Assembly (NCBI GenBank): GCA_963205525.1
Contig: CAUJJP010000180.1
Coordinates: 1 to 42,175 of the forward strand
Direction: 5' to 3'
DNA length: 42,175 bases
Source of the DNA: Pseudomonadota bacterium
Lineage (GTDB): Bacteria > Pseudomonadota > Gammaproteobacteria > Burkholderiales > Burkholderiaceae
In this document: piece by piece, positions 7,211 to 14,982 of the stretch
How the letters are laid out: each line of letters starts with the position of its first letter
Numbering within the stretch: the stretch's first letter is position 1
Translations under genes and position numbers: made by a program
Notes under the pieces: model-generated
What the model was told of the DNA's origin: nothing
The model's input: the letters and a program-made list of their open reading frames with translations, nothing else
Databases searched by the model: none

Positions 7211-7713
7211 CGCACGGCGCGCCAGACGCGGGTGCTGGCCTGCTCGCCGCGCCCGCTCACCAGCAGGACCTCGTAGGGGTCGCGCTGGCCGCCGTAGGCC
7301 GGGCCGTCCATGCCGGGCGAGCCTATCGGCATCCCCGGCACCGCCAGGCCCAGCGCCGCCGGCTTCTCCGCCAGCAGGCGTTTCACGTCCTGCGCCGGCA
7401 CATGGCCTTCGAGGACGTAGCCGGCCACCAGCGCGGTGTGGCAGGAGCCCAGGCGCTCGGGCAGGCCCAGGCGCTGGCGCATCGTGGTGTTGCCGCTGTC
7501 GTGCACCCGGACCTGGTAGCCGTGCTCCTGCATGTGGGCGATCCAGTCCTTGCAGCAGCCGCAGCTCGGCGACTTCCAGACCTCGATCGCGGGGCCGGCA
7601 TTGGCAGACCGGGCTGCGGCCTGCTGGGCGCCGGCCACGGGAGACAGCAGCGTGAGGCCGAGCGCGCCGAGGGCGAGCCGGACCGTGAATTGGCGACGCT
7701 TGCCGTACTTCAT
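7207..7713 (-). CDS. DUF411 domain protein, secreted metal-binding
   Basis: 168 residues. A basic N-terminus and hydrophobic helix (about 8-30, ending AGAQ) form a signal peptide. The mature part begins with IEVWKSPSCGCCKDW, the CGCC cluster (51-54) that defines DUF411, and continues with GYQVRVHDSGN, LGSCHTALV and GMPIGSPGM. DUF411 proteins accompany copper resistance and cupredoxin genes and probably bind copper in the periplasm. The start is one base after the cupredoxin stop (TGA-G-ATG) and the stop overlaps the transporter start, so the three genes are translationally linked. Confidence 0.88.
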   Translation of the reverse strand: MKYGKRRQFTVRLALGALGLTLLSPVAGAQQAAARSANAGPAIEVWKSPSCGCCKDWIAHMQEHGYQVRVHDSGNTTMRQRLGLPERLGSCHTALVAGYVLEGHVPAQDVKRLLAEKPAALGLAVPGMPIGSPGMDGPAYGGQRDPYEVLLVSGRGEQASTRVWRAVR

Positions 7714-7714
7714 C

Positions 7715-8254
7715 TCAGGGCTCCACCTCGACCAGGCCCTTCATGCCGGCCTGGTAGTGGCCGGCGATCAGGCAGGCGAACTCGAAACTGCCGGCGCGGT
7801 TGAAGGTCCAGACGATCTCGCGCGTCTGGCCCGGCGGTACGTGCGCCATGTAGGCCTCCTCGTGTGCCATGTCGGGGGACTTGTTCATCATGTCGGCGTG
7901 CGCCGCATTGTCGGTGCGCGTGCCGAGCACGTACTCGTGCATGACCTGGCCGTCGTTGCGCACGCGAAGGCGCAGGGTCTGGCCGCGCTTGACGCGCAGC
8001 TGCGCAGGCGTGAAGCGCATGTCGTCGCCCATGCGGAACTCCACCGTGCGGCTGACGCGCGCGGCGTCGCCGGCGATGCCCCAGGCTAGCTGGGTGGCGG
8101 GGCTGGCGGGGCCGGCGGGGTGCATGGCGCCGTGCGTGCCTTCGTGGGCGTTTTCCTGCCTGGTCGCTTCGCCGTGCGCGGCCACCGGGGCGGCGGCGCA
8201 GATGCTGGCCAGCAGGGTCAGCAAGCGGGTGATCTTCATCGTCATCGTGGACAT
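7715..8254 (-). CDS. Periplasmic cupredoxin (plastocyanin-like copper protein)
   Basis: About 179 residues from ATG 8254; ATGs at 8245 and 8239 are also possible and all precede the same signal peptide (ITRLLTLLASICAAAPVAAHG). A His-rich linker (HGEATRQENAHEGTHGAMH) leads to a cupredoxin fold. The first copper His lies in GQVMHEYVLG and the C-terminal loop FACLIAGHYQAGMKG gives Cys, His and Met, a complete type 1 copper site. A Met/His segment (HADMMNKSPDMAHEEAYMAH) may bind extra copper. It fits CopI-like or FixW-neighbour cupredoxins of copper tolerance loci. DUF411 and a Cys/His-rich secreted protein flank it. Confidence 0.87.
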   Translation of the reverse strand: MSTMTMKITRLLTLLASICAAAPVAAHGEATRQENAHEGTHGAMHPAGPASPATQLAWGIAGDAARVSRTVEFRMGDDMRFTPAQLRVKRGQTLRLRVRNDGQVMHEYVLGTRTDNAAHADMMNKSPDMAHEEAYMAHVPPGQTREIVWTFNRAGSFEFACLIAGHYQAGMKGLVEVEP

Positions 8255-8441
8255 CCTGTGTGCGGTCGCAAGGCTTGCGAACCGTCTGGCTGCGCGCGGC
8301 CGGCAGCGACCGGGCGCGCGCAGCGGCTGTGGGGCAAATGCATGCAGCCGGTGGCGCTGCCGTGGCCGGCTGGCTGCGAAAAGGGGGGGGTCCGAGGTGG
8401 ACGTGCCGGGTCGGGCCTGCGCAGCCCGGCGGCTCGGCCCG

Positions 8442-8840
8442 TCACGCCAGGCGCGTGCGCGGTGGCCGCTCCAGGCCCCGGGGATCCACCGCGCTGAGCT
8501 TGGGCGAGCGCCAGGCGGGCCTGGCTTCGGCGCCGCGCTGCACGTTGCCGGCCAGCAGGGCGCGCGGTGCCGCTGCATTGCCACCGTGGCAGCCGGCGCA
8601 CAGCGTGCAGCCGGCGTGGCCGCCGGGCACGGCGGAGGAATCGGCCGCGTCGTCGGCCGCGCGGTGGCAGGGATGTTCACCGGCGGCCGGGGCGCCGACG
8701 ACGAGCGGCGCGGCCATGGAAGGCGCCTCGTGGCCGCCCGTCATCGCAGCCGCGGCGTAGGCCGCGCTCGCCGCAGCCAGACCCTGCAGGGGCAGGGCCA
8801 GCGACAGCAGGCACAGCAGGGCGACGATCCAGCGCTTCAC
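8442..8840 (-). CDS. Small secreted Cys/His-rich protein (DUF2946/CzcI-like), hypothetical
   Basis: 132 residues from GTG 8840, which starts a tidy signal peptide ([21 protein letters not shown]). An ATG at 8891 would add 17 residues. No clear ribosome site decides between them. The mature part has HPCHRA and [15 protein letters not shown], a spacing of Cys and His usual in small periplasmic metal proteins of the DUF2946/CzcI kind, and it ends [10 protein letters not shown] as many of those do. Together with the cupredoxin and DUF411 genes downstream it suggests copper handling. Function is inferred only. Confidence 0.6.
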   Translation of the reverse strand: MKRWIVALLCLLSLALPLQGLAAASAAYAAAAMTGGHEAPSMAAPLVVGAPAAGEHPCHRAADDAADSSAVPGGHAGCTLCAGCHGGNAAAPRALLAGNVQRGAEARPAWRSPKLSAVDPRGLERPPRTRLA

Positions 8841-8895
8841 GCTGGCGATTGTGGCCCAGACCGGGATCGCCCACCCGCGCAGTCCGGTCATGCCC

Positions 8896-8980
8896 GCGGC
8901 CCGGGGCGGGCGCCACCCGACCGCCCTGGCCGGGCGCCACCCGACCGCCCCGGGCCAGGCGTCATCCGAGCGCCCCGGAC
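8896..8980. repeat. Imperfect ~24-bp tandem repeat between the copper cluster and the AMACR gene
   Basis: GGGCGCCACCCGACCGCC occurs twice exactly (around 8907 and 8931), then diverged copies follow (GGCGTCATCCGAGCGCC, then a partial one). It gives about 3.5 units in the space between divergent genes. I cannot assign it to a known repeat family. Confidence 0.65.
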
Positions 8981-9028
8981 CAGGCGCTCAGGCACACTCG
9001 ACGCTTTGGACGACGGGGGGAAGCGGAC

Positions 9029-10171
9029 ATGGGGCCTTTGGCGGGACTGCGCGTGCTGGAGATCGCCAGCATCGGCCCCGGACCCATGGCCTGCATGCTG
9101 CTGGCCGACCAGGGCGCCGAAGTGACACGCCTGGACCGCACCGAGGACGCCGGCCTGGGCCTGCCGCTGGCACCGCGCCACGACGTCACGGCGCGCAGCC
9201 GCCGCTCGCTGGCGCTGGATCTCAAGCGCGCCGAAGGGGTGGCCGCCGCGCTGCGCCTGGTCGAGCGCGCCGACGTGCTGGTGGAGGGGTTCCGTCCCGG
9301 GGTCGCCGAGCGGCTGGGCATCGGCCCCGAGGTCTGCCTGGCGCGCAACCCGGCGCTGGTCTACGGCCGCATGACCGGCTGGGGCCAGGACGGGCCGCTG
9401 GCCAGCGCCGCCGGCCACGACCTCAACTACATCGCGCTCAGCGGCGTGCTGGACGCCATCGGCGCCGCAGGCGGCGTGCCGCTGCCGCCGCTGAACCTGG
9501 TCGGCGACTACGGCGGCGGCGCGCTGTACCTGGTGTTCGGCATCCTGGCGGCGCTGTACGAGCGCCAGCGGTCCGGGCGTGGCCAGGTGGTGGACGCGGC
9601 GATGGTCGATGGCGCGGCCTCGATGGCGTCGCTCTTCCACGGCCTGCGTGCGGCGGGCCGCTGGACGGACGAACGCGGCGCCAACCTGCTCGACGGCGGT
9701 GCGCCCTTCTACGCCTGCTATCGCTGCGCCGACGGGCGCTTCCTCTCGGTGGCGGCGCTGGAGCCCAAGTTCTTCGCCGTCTTCGCCGAGGGCATCGCGC
9801 TGGATGCGCGTTTCGTCGCCGCCCAGCACGAGCGCAGCCAGTGGCCGGCGATGCGCGCCGCGATTGCCGCCGCGATCGCCGCGCAGCCCTGCGCGCACTG
9901 GGAGGCGCTGTTCGCCGGCCGTGACGCCTGCGTCGCGCCGGTGCTGGGCTTTGGCGAGGCGCCGGCGCACCCGCACGCCTTGGCGCGCGGCGCCTACCTC
10001 GAGGTCGACGGCGTGGTGCAACCGGCACCGGCGCCGCGTTTCTCGCGCAGCCGGGCGACGCCGCCGCGGCCGGCGCCGCAGCCCGGTGCCGACGGGCAGG
10101 CGGTGCTCGCCGAGGCTGGCTTCAGCGCCGCCGAGATCGCGGCCTTGCGTGCGGCCCAGGTGCTGGGCTGA
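9029..10171 (+). CDS. CaiB/BaiF family CoA enzyme, alpha-methylacyl-CoA racemase type
   Basis: 380 residues from the ATG at 9029 (GGGGGGAAG just upstream). The N-terminus [34 protein letters not shown] and the [20 protein letters not shown] segment match AMACR-type enzymes; the His and Asp of GHDLNY are the catalytic pair there. [16 protein letters not shown] and the [13 protein letters not shown] helix follow. AMACR epimerises 2-methyl-branched acyl-CoAs for beta-oxidation; close relatives transfer CoA between acids. The next gene starts 67 bases later on the same strand, so the two may be co-transcribed. Confidence 0.88.
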   Translation: MGPLAGLRVLEIASIGPGPMACMLLADQGAEVTRLDRTEDAGLGLPLAPRHDVTARSRRSLALDLKRAEGVAAALRLVERADVLVEGFRPGVAERLGIGPEVCLARNPALVYGRMTGWGQDGPLASAAGHDLNYIALSGVLDAIGAAGGVPLPPLNLVGDYGGGALYLVFGILAALYERQRSGRGQVVDAAMVDGAASMASLFHGLRAAGRWTDERGANLLDGGAPFYACYRCADGRFLSVAALEPKFFAVFAEGIALDARFVAAQHERSQWPAMRAAIAAAIAAQPCAHWEALFAGRDACVAPVLGFGEAPAHPHALARGAYLEVDGVVQPAPAPRFSRSRATPPRPAPQPGADGQAVLAEAGFSAAEIAALRAAQVLG

Positions 10172-10238
10172 GCGCTTGCGATGGTATGAATCGACCCGCC
10201 AGGGCAGGCGCAGGCCACACAGAGCAAAGGACGAACCC

Positions 10239-11912
10239 GTGAACGACCGCAAGACCTCGATGCGACACGCAGCCTCGCTGCTGCTGCTGCGCGACCACTC
10301 CGGCGGCGGCGTCGAGGTGCTGATGCTGCGCCGCGCCGAGCAGGGCGGCGACCTCAACAGCGGCGCCTGCGTGTTCCCGGGCGGCGTGCTGGAAGCCGCG
10401 GACCGCGCCGCCCACGGCTGGTGCCTGGGCGCCGATGACGCGCTGGCCAGCGCGCGCCTGGGCCTGGCCGAGGGCGCGCTGGACTACTTCGTGGCCGCGC
10501 TGCGCGAGTGCTTCGAGGAAGCGGGCGTGCTGCTGGCCTGCCGGCCCGACGGGAGCACCCTGGCGGCGAACGAGTGGGCGGGGCTGCACGCCGAGCTGCA
10601 GCCCTGGCGCCAGCGCCTGCAGCGCGGCGAGGCCGACATCGGCGCCCTGTGCCAGGCCCTGGACCTGCGGCTGGACCTGCGCGGCCTGCACTACTACAGC
10701 CACTGGCTGACCCCGCCCGGCGTTCCCAAGCGTTTCGACACCCGCTTCTTTTGCGCCACCATGGTCGAGGGCCAGACGCCGCAGGCCGACCACGGCGAAG
10801 CGCTGGAGCTGATGTGGGCGCGGCCGGCCGATGCGCTGGCCAAGGGCTCGGGCTACGTCCTGCTGCCAGTGACGCGCAGCACCTTGCAGGAGCTGCAGCC
10901 GCAGGCCAGCGCGGCGGTGGCGCACGCGCAGGCCGGCGCGCGGCGCGACATCTCGCTCGTCATGCCGCGCCTGGGCCGCACCCGCAAGGGCCGGCGCATC
11001 GTCCTGCCCTGGGAGCCGGGCTGGGCCGAGCTCGGCCGGCTCGACCCCGAAGGGGTGGACCTCGCCAGCGCCGAGATCGAGCCCGGCGTGCCGGTGCGCC
11101 TGTCGCCGCGCGTGCTGCGTCTGACCGCCGCCAACGCCGGCATGATGACCGGCCCCGGCACCAACGGCTACCTGGTCGGCGCCGACGACGCGCAGGCGCC
11201 GCTGGCGCTCATCGACCCCGGCCCGGCCGACCCCGTGCACCTGCAGGCGCTGCTGGCGGCGGCGCCGCGGCGCATCACGCACGTGCTGGTGACGCACACC
11301 CACCGCGACCACAGCCCGGGCGCGCGCGCGCTCGCGCAGGCCACCGGCGCGCGCGTGATCGGGCGCGCGGCGCCGACGCACGCGGCGCACGACACCGCCT
11401 TCGCGCCCGACGCCGAGCCCGCCGATGGCGAGGTCCTGGAGCTCGGCGCCGGCTGCACGCTGCAGGCGCTGCACACCCCGGGGCACGCGGCCAACCACGT
11501 CTGCTGGCTGCTGCGCGAGGAAAAGCTGCTGTTCACCGGCGACCACCTGATGCAGGGCAGCACGGTGGTGATAGACCCGCCCGACGGCGACATGCGCGTG
11601 TACCTGGCGCAGCTGCAGCGGCTGCTGACGATGGACATCGAGTGGCTGGCGCCGGGGCACGGTTTTCTGGTCGCCGAACCGCGGGCCGTGCTGCGCGAGC
11701 TGATCGCGCACCGGCTGCGGCGCGAGGCGCGGGTGCTGGCGGCGATGCAGACGCTCGGGCCGGCGACGGCGGCGCAGCTGGTGCCCCTGGCCTACGACGA
11801 CACCCCGGCCGCGCTGCACGGGCTGGCCGAGCGCTCGCTGCTGGCGCACCTGCTCAAGCTCGGCGCCGAGGGGCGGGTGCAGGAGTCAGGCGGCGTCTGG
11901 CGGCTCGGCTGA
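10239..11912 (+). CDS. NUDIX hydrolase - metallo-beta-lactamase fusion protein
   Basis: 557 residues from a GTG at 10239, chosen because AAAGGA (10226-10231) sits eight bases ahead; an ATG at 10260 has no ribosome site. Residues about 8-230 are a NUDIX domain of the NUDT19 kind: [10 protein letters not shown], then a 30-residue insertion, then RECFEEAG (R89, E93, E94). About 285-480 is an MBL fold with THTHRDH (H353, H355, D357, H358), [13 protein letters not shown] and APGHGF, close to LACTB2-like hydrolases. A winged C-terminal region ends the protein. NUDT19 relatives cleave CoA and LACTB2 relatives cleave RNA or thioesters, so a role in CoA or acyl-CoA turnover beside the AMACR gene is possible but unproven. 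Confidence 0.85.
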   Translation: MNDRKTSMRHAASLLLLRDHSGGGVEVLMLRRAEQGGDLNSGACVFPGGVLEAADRAAHGWCLGADDALASARLGLAEGALDYFVAALRECFEEAGVLLACRPDGSTLAANEWAGLHAELQPWRQRLQRGEADIGALCQALDLRLDLRGLHYYSHWLTPPGVPKRFDTRFFCATMVEGQTPQADHGEALELMWARPADALAKGSGYVLLPVTRSTLQELQPQASAAVAHAQAGARRDISLVMPRLGRTRKGRRIVLPWEPGWAELGRLDPEGVDLASAEIEPGVPVRLSPRVLRLTAANAGMMTGPGTNGYLVGADDAQAPLALIDPGPADPVHLQALLAAAPRRITHVLVTHTHRDHSPGARALAQATGARVIGRAAPTHAAHDTAFAPDAEPADGEVLELGAGCTLQALHTPGHAANHVCWLLREEKLLFTGDHLMQGSTVVIDPPDGDMRVYLAQLQRLLTMDIEWLAPGHGFLVAEPRAVLRELIAHRLRREARVLAAMQTLGPATAAQLVPLAYDDTPAALHGLAERSLLAHLLKLGAEGRVQESGGVWRLG

Positions 11913-12653
11913 AAGCCCGGCGGCTTGCTGCCAGCGCCCCTCGTGCAGCAGCTCGTAGGGCCGGAACTGCGCCTTGTAGGCCATCTTCGCGCTGCCGGCG
12001 ATCCAGTAGCCCAGGTAGAGGTGGCGCAGCCTGAGCTGGCGCACCTGCTCGATCTGCCACAGCACGCCGTAGGTGCCGTAGCTGGTCCCGGGCTCGGGCT
12101 CGTAGTAGGTGTAGACGGCCGAGATGCCGTCGCCCAGCACGTCGACGATGGCCACCATTTTCAGTGCCCCCAGTTCGCCGTCCGGTGCCGGGCTGCGGAA
12201 CTCCACCAGGCGTGAATTGACCCGGCTTTGCAGCAGGAACTGGGTGTACTGGTCCACGCTGTCCTGGTCCATGCCGCCCCCGGCGTGGCGTCCGCTCTGG
12301 TAGCGCAGGTAGAGCTCGTAGTGCTCGGGCGAGAAGCCCAGGCGCAGCACGCGCGCCTTCAGTCCGGCATGCTGCTTCCAGGCCCGGCGCTGGCTGCGGC
12401 TGGGCGTGAAGCGCGCCACCGGCACCCGCATGGGCTGGCAGGCGCGGCAGCCGTCGCAGCAGGGGCGGTAGGTGAACAGGCCGCTGCGCCGGAAGCCCGC
12501 CGCCACCAGCCCGGTGTAGGCGTCGGCGTGGATGAGGTGGCTGGGGGTGGCCACCAGCGAGCGCGCCTCCCGCTGCGGCAGGTAGCTGCAGGGGTAGGGC
12601 GCGGTCGCGTAGAACTGCAGCGACGCGAGCGGAAGCTCCTTCGGGTGCGTCAC
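11886..12653 (-). CDS. bpt: Aspartate/glutamate leucyltransferase (Bpt, N-end rule)
   Basis: 255 residues. It starts [20 protein letters not shown] and has the family Cys cluster [13 protein letters not shown] (C65, C66, C69, C72), then [24 protein letters not shown] and [18 protein letters not shown]. Bpt moves leucine from Leu-tRNA to proteins with N-terminal Asp or Glu, marking them for ClpS/ClpAP. The start is a GTG overlapping the aat stop (GTGA). The 3' end overlaps the converging NUDIX-MBL gene by 27 bases. clpS and clpA are not in the window. Confidence 0.95.
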   Translation of the reverse strand: MTHPKELPLASLQFYATAPYPCSYLPQREARSLVATPSHLIHADAYTGLVAAGFRRSGLFTYRPCCDGCRACQPMRVPVARFTPSRSQRRAWKQHAGLKARVLRLGFSPEHYELYLRYQSGRHAGGGMDQDSVDQYTQFLLQSRVNSRLVEFRSPAPDGELGALKMVAIVDVLGDGISAVYTYYEPEPGTSYGTYGVLWQIEQVRQLRLRHLYLGYWIAGSAKMAYKAQFRPYELLHEGRWQQAAGLSAEPPDAA

Positions 12654-13447
12654 GGCGGCGGGCGGTTTCCTTCGGTGGCGGGGGTCGGCGAGGCGGGCGG
12701 CTCGGCGGCCGGCTGCGGTCCAAGGCGCGCGTCCAGCAGCGACCAGTGCGCCGCATCATAGGTCCAGCGTTCGACCTCGGGCGCGGCCAGGGCTTGCGCG
12801 ATGTGCCCCAGGAAGTCCGTGCGCGCCATCTCGCGTGCACCCAGCGAGGCCAGGTGGCCGGTGTGCTGCTGGCAGTCGATGAGCGCCACGGCGCGCGCGC
12901 GGCAGGCCGCCACCAGCGCCGCGAGCGCGATCTTGGACGCGTCGGGGACGAGCGAGAACATCGACTCGCCGAACACCATGCGGCCGATGGCGACGAAGTA
13001 CAGCCCGCCCACCAGCTCGCCGTCGATCCAGGTCTCCACGCTGTGCGTGCGTCCTAGCCGGTGCCAGTCGACGTAGGCGCGCACCATGGCCGGCACGATC
13101 CAGCTGCCGTGCTGGCCGTCGCGCACCGTGCTGGCGCAGCGCCGCATGACGGCGCCGAAGTCGTGGTCGAAGCGGATCTCGCAGCCTGGTGTGCGCAGGA
13201 AGCGCTGCAGGGTCTTGCGCAGTGAGCGGTGCAGGCGGAATGCCGAGCTCGCCAGCACCATGCGCGGGTCCGGGCTCCACCACAGCACGGGCTGGCCGGG
13301 GCCGAACCAGGGGAACAGACCCAGGCGGTAAGCCTGCTCCAGCCGCGCCGGATGCAGCGTGCCGCCCACGGCCACCAGGCCGGGGACGTCCTCGGCCACG
13401 CTGCCGGGGGCGGGCAGGGCGCAGGCGTCGTCAAGCCAGTGGGGCAA
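12650..13447 (-). CDS. aat: Leucyl/phenylalanyl-tRNA--protein transferase
   Basis: 265 residues if translation begins at the TTG at 13447, which has a GAGG ribosome site seven bases upstream and gives the expected LPHWLDD start. The next in-frame ATG (13555) would add 36 residues of Thr/Pro-rich repeat with no counterpart in the family. Motifs: [69 protein letters not shown] and GESMFS. Aat adds Leu or Phe to proteins with N-terminal Arg or Lys. It is coupled to bpt, so both branches of the bacterial N-end rule are made together. Confidence 0.92.
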   Translation of the reverse strand: MPHWLDDACALPAPGSVAEDVPGLVAVGGTLHPARLEQAYRLGLFPWFGPGQPVLWWSPDPRMVLASSAFRLHRSLRKTLQRFLRTPGCEIRFDHDFGAVMRRCASTVRDGQHGSWIVPAMVRAYVDWHRLGRTHSVETWIDGELVGGLYFVAIGRMVFGESMFSLVPDASKIALAALVAACRARAVALIDCQQHTGHLASLGAREMARTDFLGHIAQALAAPEVERWTYDAAHWSLLDARLGPQPAAEPPASPTPATEGNRPPP

Positions 13448-13474
13448 GGTGCTGCCTCGACGCGCGTCAGCCGG

Positions 13475-13516
13475 TGCGCAGGGCGTGCAGGGCGTGGTGG
13501 GCGTGGTGGGCGTGCC
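13475..13516. repeat. Short GGCGTG-type tandem repeat upstream of aat
   Basis: Units of GGGCGTG(C/G)T and GGCGTGGT run head to tail (GGGCGTGCAGGGCGTGGTGG and on). They are in the untranslated leader if aat starts at its TTG, or encode Thr/Pro residues if it starts at the distant ATG. Confidence 0.55.
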
Positions 13517-13573
13517 CCGGCGCGCCGTGCGCGCCGGAGCGTCGGCGCCGCACACCTGCGGTGTTCGCCTCCA

Positions 13574-14491
13574 TCAGTCGTAGCTGCCCGTCTTCAGGCA
13601 TGTCTGCCATTTGCGGTACTCGCGCATCTTGCAGGTGGAATCGCTGCACAGTGCCGACGAGCTGTAGTGGCGGCTGACGCACATCTTGGCGTGCGGCGAC
13701 TCGGCGCGCGTTTCCTCGGTGCGCGTTTCCTCGGCGCGTCTGGCGGGTGCTGGCCTTCTCGCGGGCGGCTGCACGGCGGCGGCGGGTCCGGCGGCGCGGG
13801 TGGTCTGCAGTGCCGCGCCGGCCACGCCGCCCGCCTGGCGGATTCGGGCCGACACCATGGTGCCGATGGCGCTGTCCAGCGCGGTGTAGCCCGAGCCGGT
13901 GCGCAGGTTCGGGTCGGCGCCGCGGTTCAGCAACTCATCGACCATCGCCAGATTGCCGTCGCCGGCCGCGAAGTGCAGCAGCGTGTAGCCCTCGCCGTTC
14001 TGCATGTCGATGTCGATTCCCTTGTCCAGTTCCTCGCGCGCCGCGGCGTCGTTGCGGCTGCCGATCGCGTAGCGAATCTTGTCGAAGTCCCCGCTGCCAC
14101 GCGCCGCACGCTGCGCGCGGCCTGATCGGCCCTGGTCGCCCGGGCTGCGTTCGGCCACCGCGCGCGCCAGGCGTGCGCTGACCATGGTGCCGATGGCCTG
14201 GTCCAGCGGCGTCAGGCGCAGCTTGTAGGTCCGCACAGTGGGGTCGGCGCCGCGCTCGAGCAGCGCCTCCACCATCGCCAGATTGCCGTCGCCGGCCGCG
14301 AAGTGCAGCAGCGTGTAGCCCTCGGCGTTCTGCATGTCGACTGGGAACGGACGGCTGTCGATGATGCGCAGCGCCCTTGCGTTGTCGCGGCTGCCGATGG
14401 CGTTGCGCGCCTCGTCGAAGGGGTCTACTGCACGCGCAGGCAGGCTTGCCAAACAGGTCAGGGCAAGCAGCCAGGTCATGATCATCCGCAT
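13574..14491 (-). CDS. Secreted ankyrin-repeat protein with internally duplicated module
   Basis: 305 residues with a signal peptide (MIMTWLLALTCLASLPARA). Two modules follow, at about 24-110 and 134-222. Each has a partial N-terminal helix pair (RNAIGSRDNARAL / RYAIGSRNDAAAR), a clean ankyrin repeat (GYTLLHFAAGDGNLAMV then LLxRGADP) and a half repeat ending AIGTMVSARI/L. The DNA of the two ankyrin cores is 69 of 70 bases identical, so the copy is recent or kept by conversion. The C-terminus has an EETR repeat and four cysteines (MCVSRHYSSSALCSDSTC) that could form disulfides in the periplasm. No partner is obvious. Confidence 0.82.
   Translation of the reverse strand: MRMIMTWLLALTCLASLPARAVDPFDEARNAIGSRDNARALRIIDSRPFPVDMQNAEGYTLLHFAAGDGNLAMVEALLERGADPTVRTYKLRLTPLDQAIGTMVSARLARAVAERSPGDQGRSGRAQRAARGSGDFDKIRYAIGSRNDAAAREELDKGIDIDMQNGEGYTLLHFAAGDGNLAMVDELLNRGADPNLRTGSGYTALDSAIGTMVSARIRQAGGVAGAALQTTRAAGPAAAVQPPARRPAPARRAEETRTEETRAESPHAKMCVSRHYSSSALCSDSTCKMREYRKWQTCLKTGSYD
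13941..14010. repeat. Direct repeat copy 1 within the ankyrin gene
   Basis: This 70-base segment matches 14271-14340 with a single difference (GCC versus GGC context in the Gly/Ala codon). The offset is exactly 330 bases, 110 codons. Confidence 0.9.
14271..14340. repeat. Direct repeat copy 2 within the ankyrin gene
   Basis: Second copy of the 70-base element described at 13941-14010. The flanking parts of the two modules are much more diverged than this core. Confidence 0.9.
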
Positions 14492-14691
14492 TCGAATCGT
14501 TCTCCTGAGTGGTTGGAGTCACCGCTGCGCCGGCCGATCCGGCGCGCGATGGCGCCTGTGATTGTCCAGGCGATTGCCCGCCTTGCCCGCCGCCGGGGTG
14601 CCAAGCATCGACGCTTTTGCCTTCGCGGCCGCGCCGACCCGCGCGACCGGTGCTGCGGGCGGCGCGCCGAGGCCGCCAAGGTCACATCGCC
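14492..14691. other. Region upstream of the ankyrin gene with no convincing gene
   Basis: No frame on either strand has coding character or a family motif. It probably contains the promoter of the minus-strand ankyrin gene, but no good hexamer pair is visible. It may also be the decayed body of the methyltransferase remnant that follows. Confidence 0.45.
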
Positions 14692-14848
14692 GCTGGGGGC
14701 CATCGCCGCCAAGCTGGTGCACGCCGCGCTGGATGCCGCCGCCGCCGCGGCCTACGGCTGGGACGACCATGGCGTCGAGATGCCCGACCATGAAGCCCCG
14801 CGCCGGCTGCTGGCGCTGAACCTGGCGCGCGCCGCGCAGCAAGGCTGA
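14692..14848 (+). pseudogene. Likely C-terminal remnant of a class I DNA methyltransferase (type IIL/IIG-like)
   Basis: The last ~50 codons before the TGA read LGAIAAKLVHAALDAAAAAAYGW, then a short Asp-rich loop and EAPRRLLALNLARAA. The pair of an LDAAVxAAYGW helix and an RLLALNxERAA end is the familiar C-terminus of large SAM-dependent DNA methyltransferases of the MmeI/type IIL sort. Nothing upstream in this frame looks like a methyltransferase, and there is no start with a ribosome site nearby. I read it as a leftover of a deleted restriction-modification gene. It could still be a small unknown protein. Confidence 0.45.
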
Positions 14849-14982
14849 GTGGCCCCCCGCGTGCGCTCCTGGGCCGTCGCCGCGCCGGGCGCAGCGGGGA
14901 GCCTGACGACGATCCGGTCGCGTCGGACGAGACACCGTCAGCCGTGCGCAGTGTCATCAGCCGCCGCCATCGGCCGCCGCCA

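Noticed and set aside
8393..8400. G8 run in the gap before the cupredoxin gene as a phase-variation tract
   Set aside because: It lies more than 130 bases upstream of the cupredoxin start and not at promoter spacing, so there is no evidence that it affects expression.
9579..10238. In-frame extension of the NUDIX-MBL protein back into the AMACR gene
   Set aside because: The sequence is Arg-rich shadow of the AMACR frame. The GTG at 10239 has its own ribosome site and gives the conserved NUDIX start.
13448..13555. Longer Aat start at ATG 13555
   Set aside because: It adds 36 low-complexity residues absent from the family, while the TTG has a well-placed GAGG.
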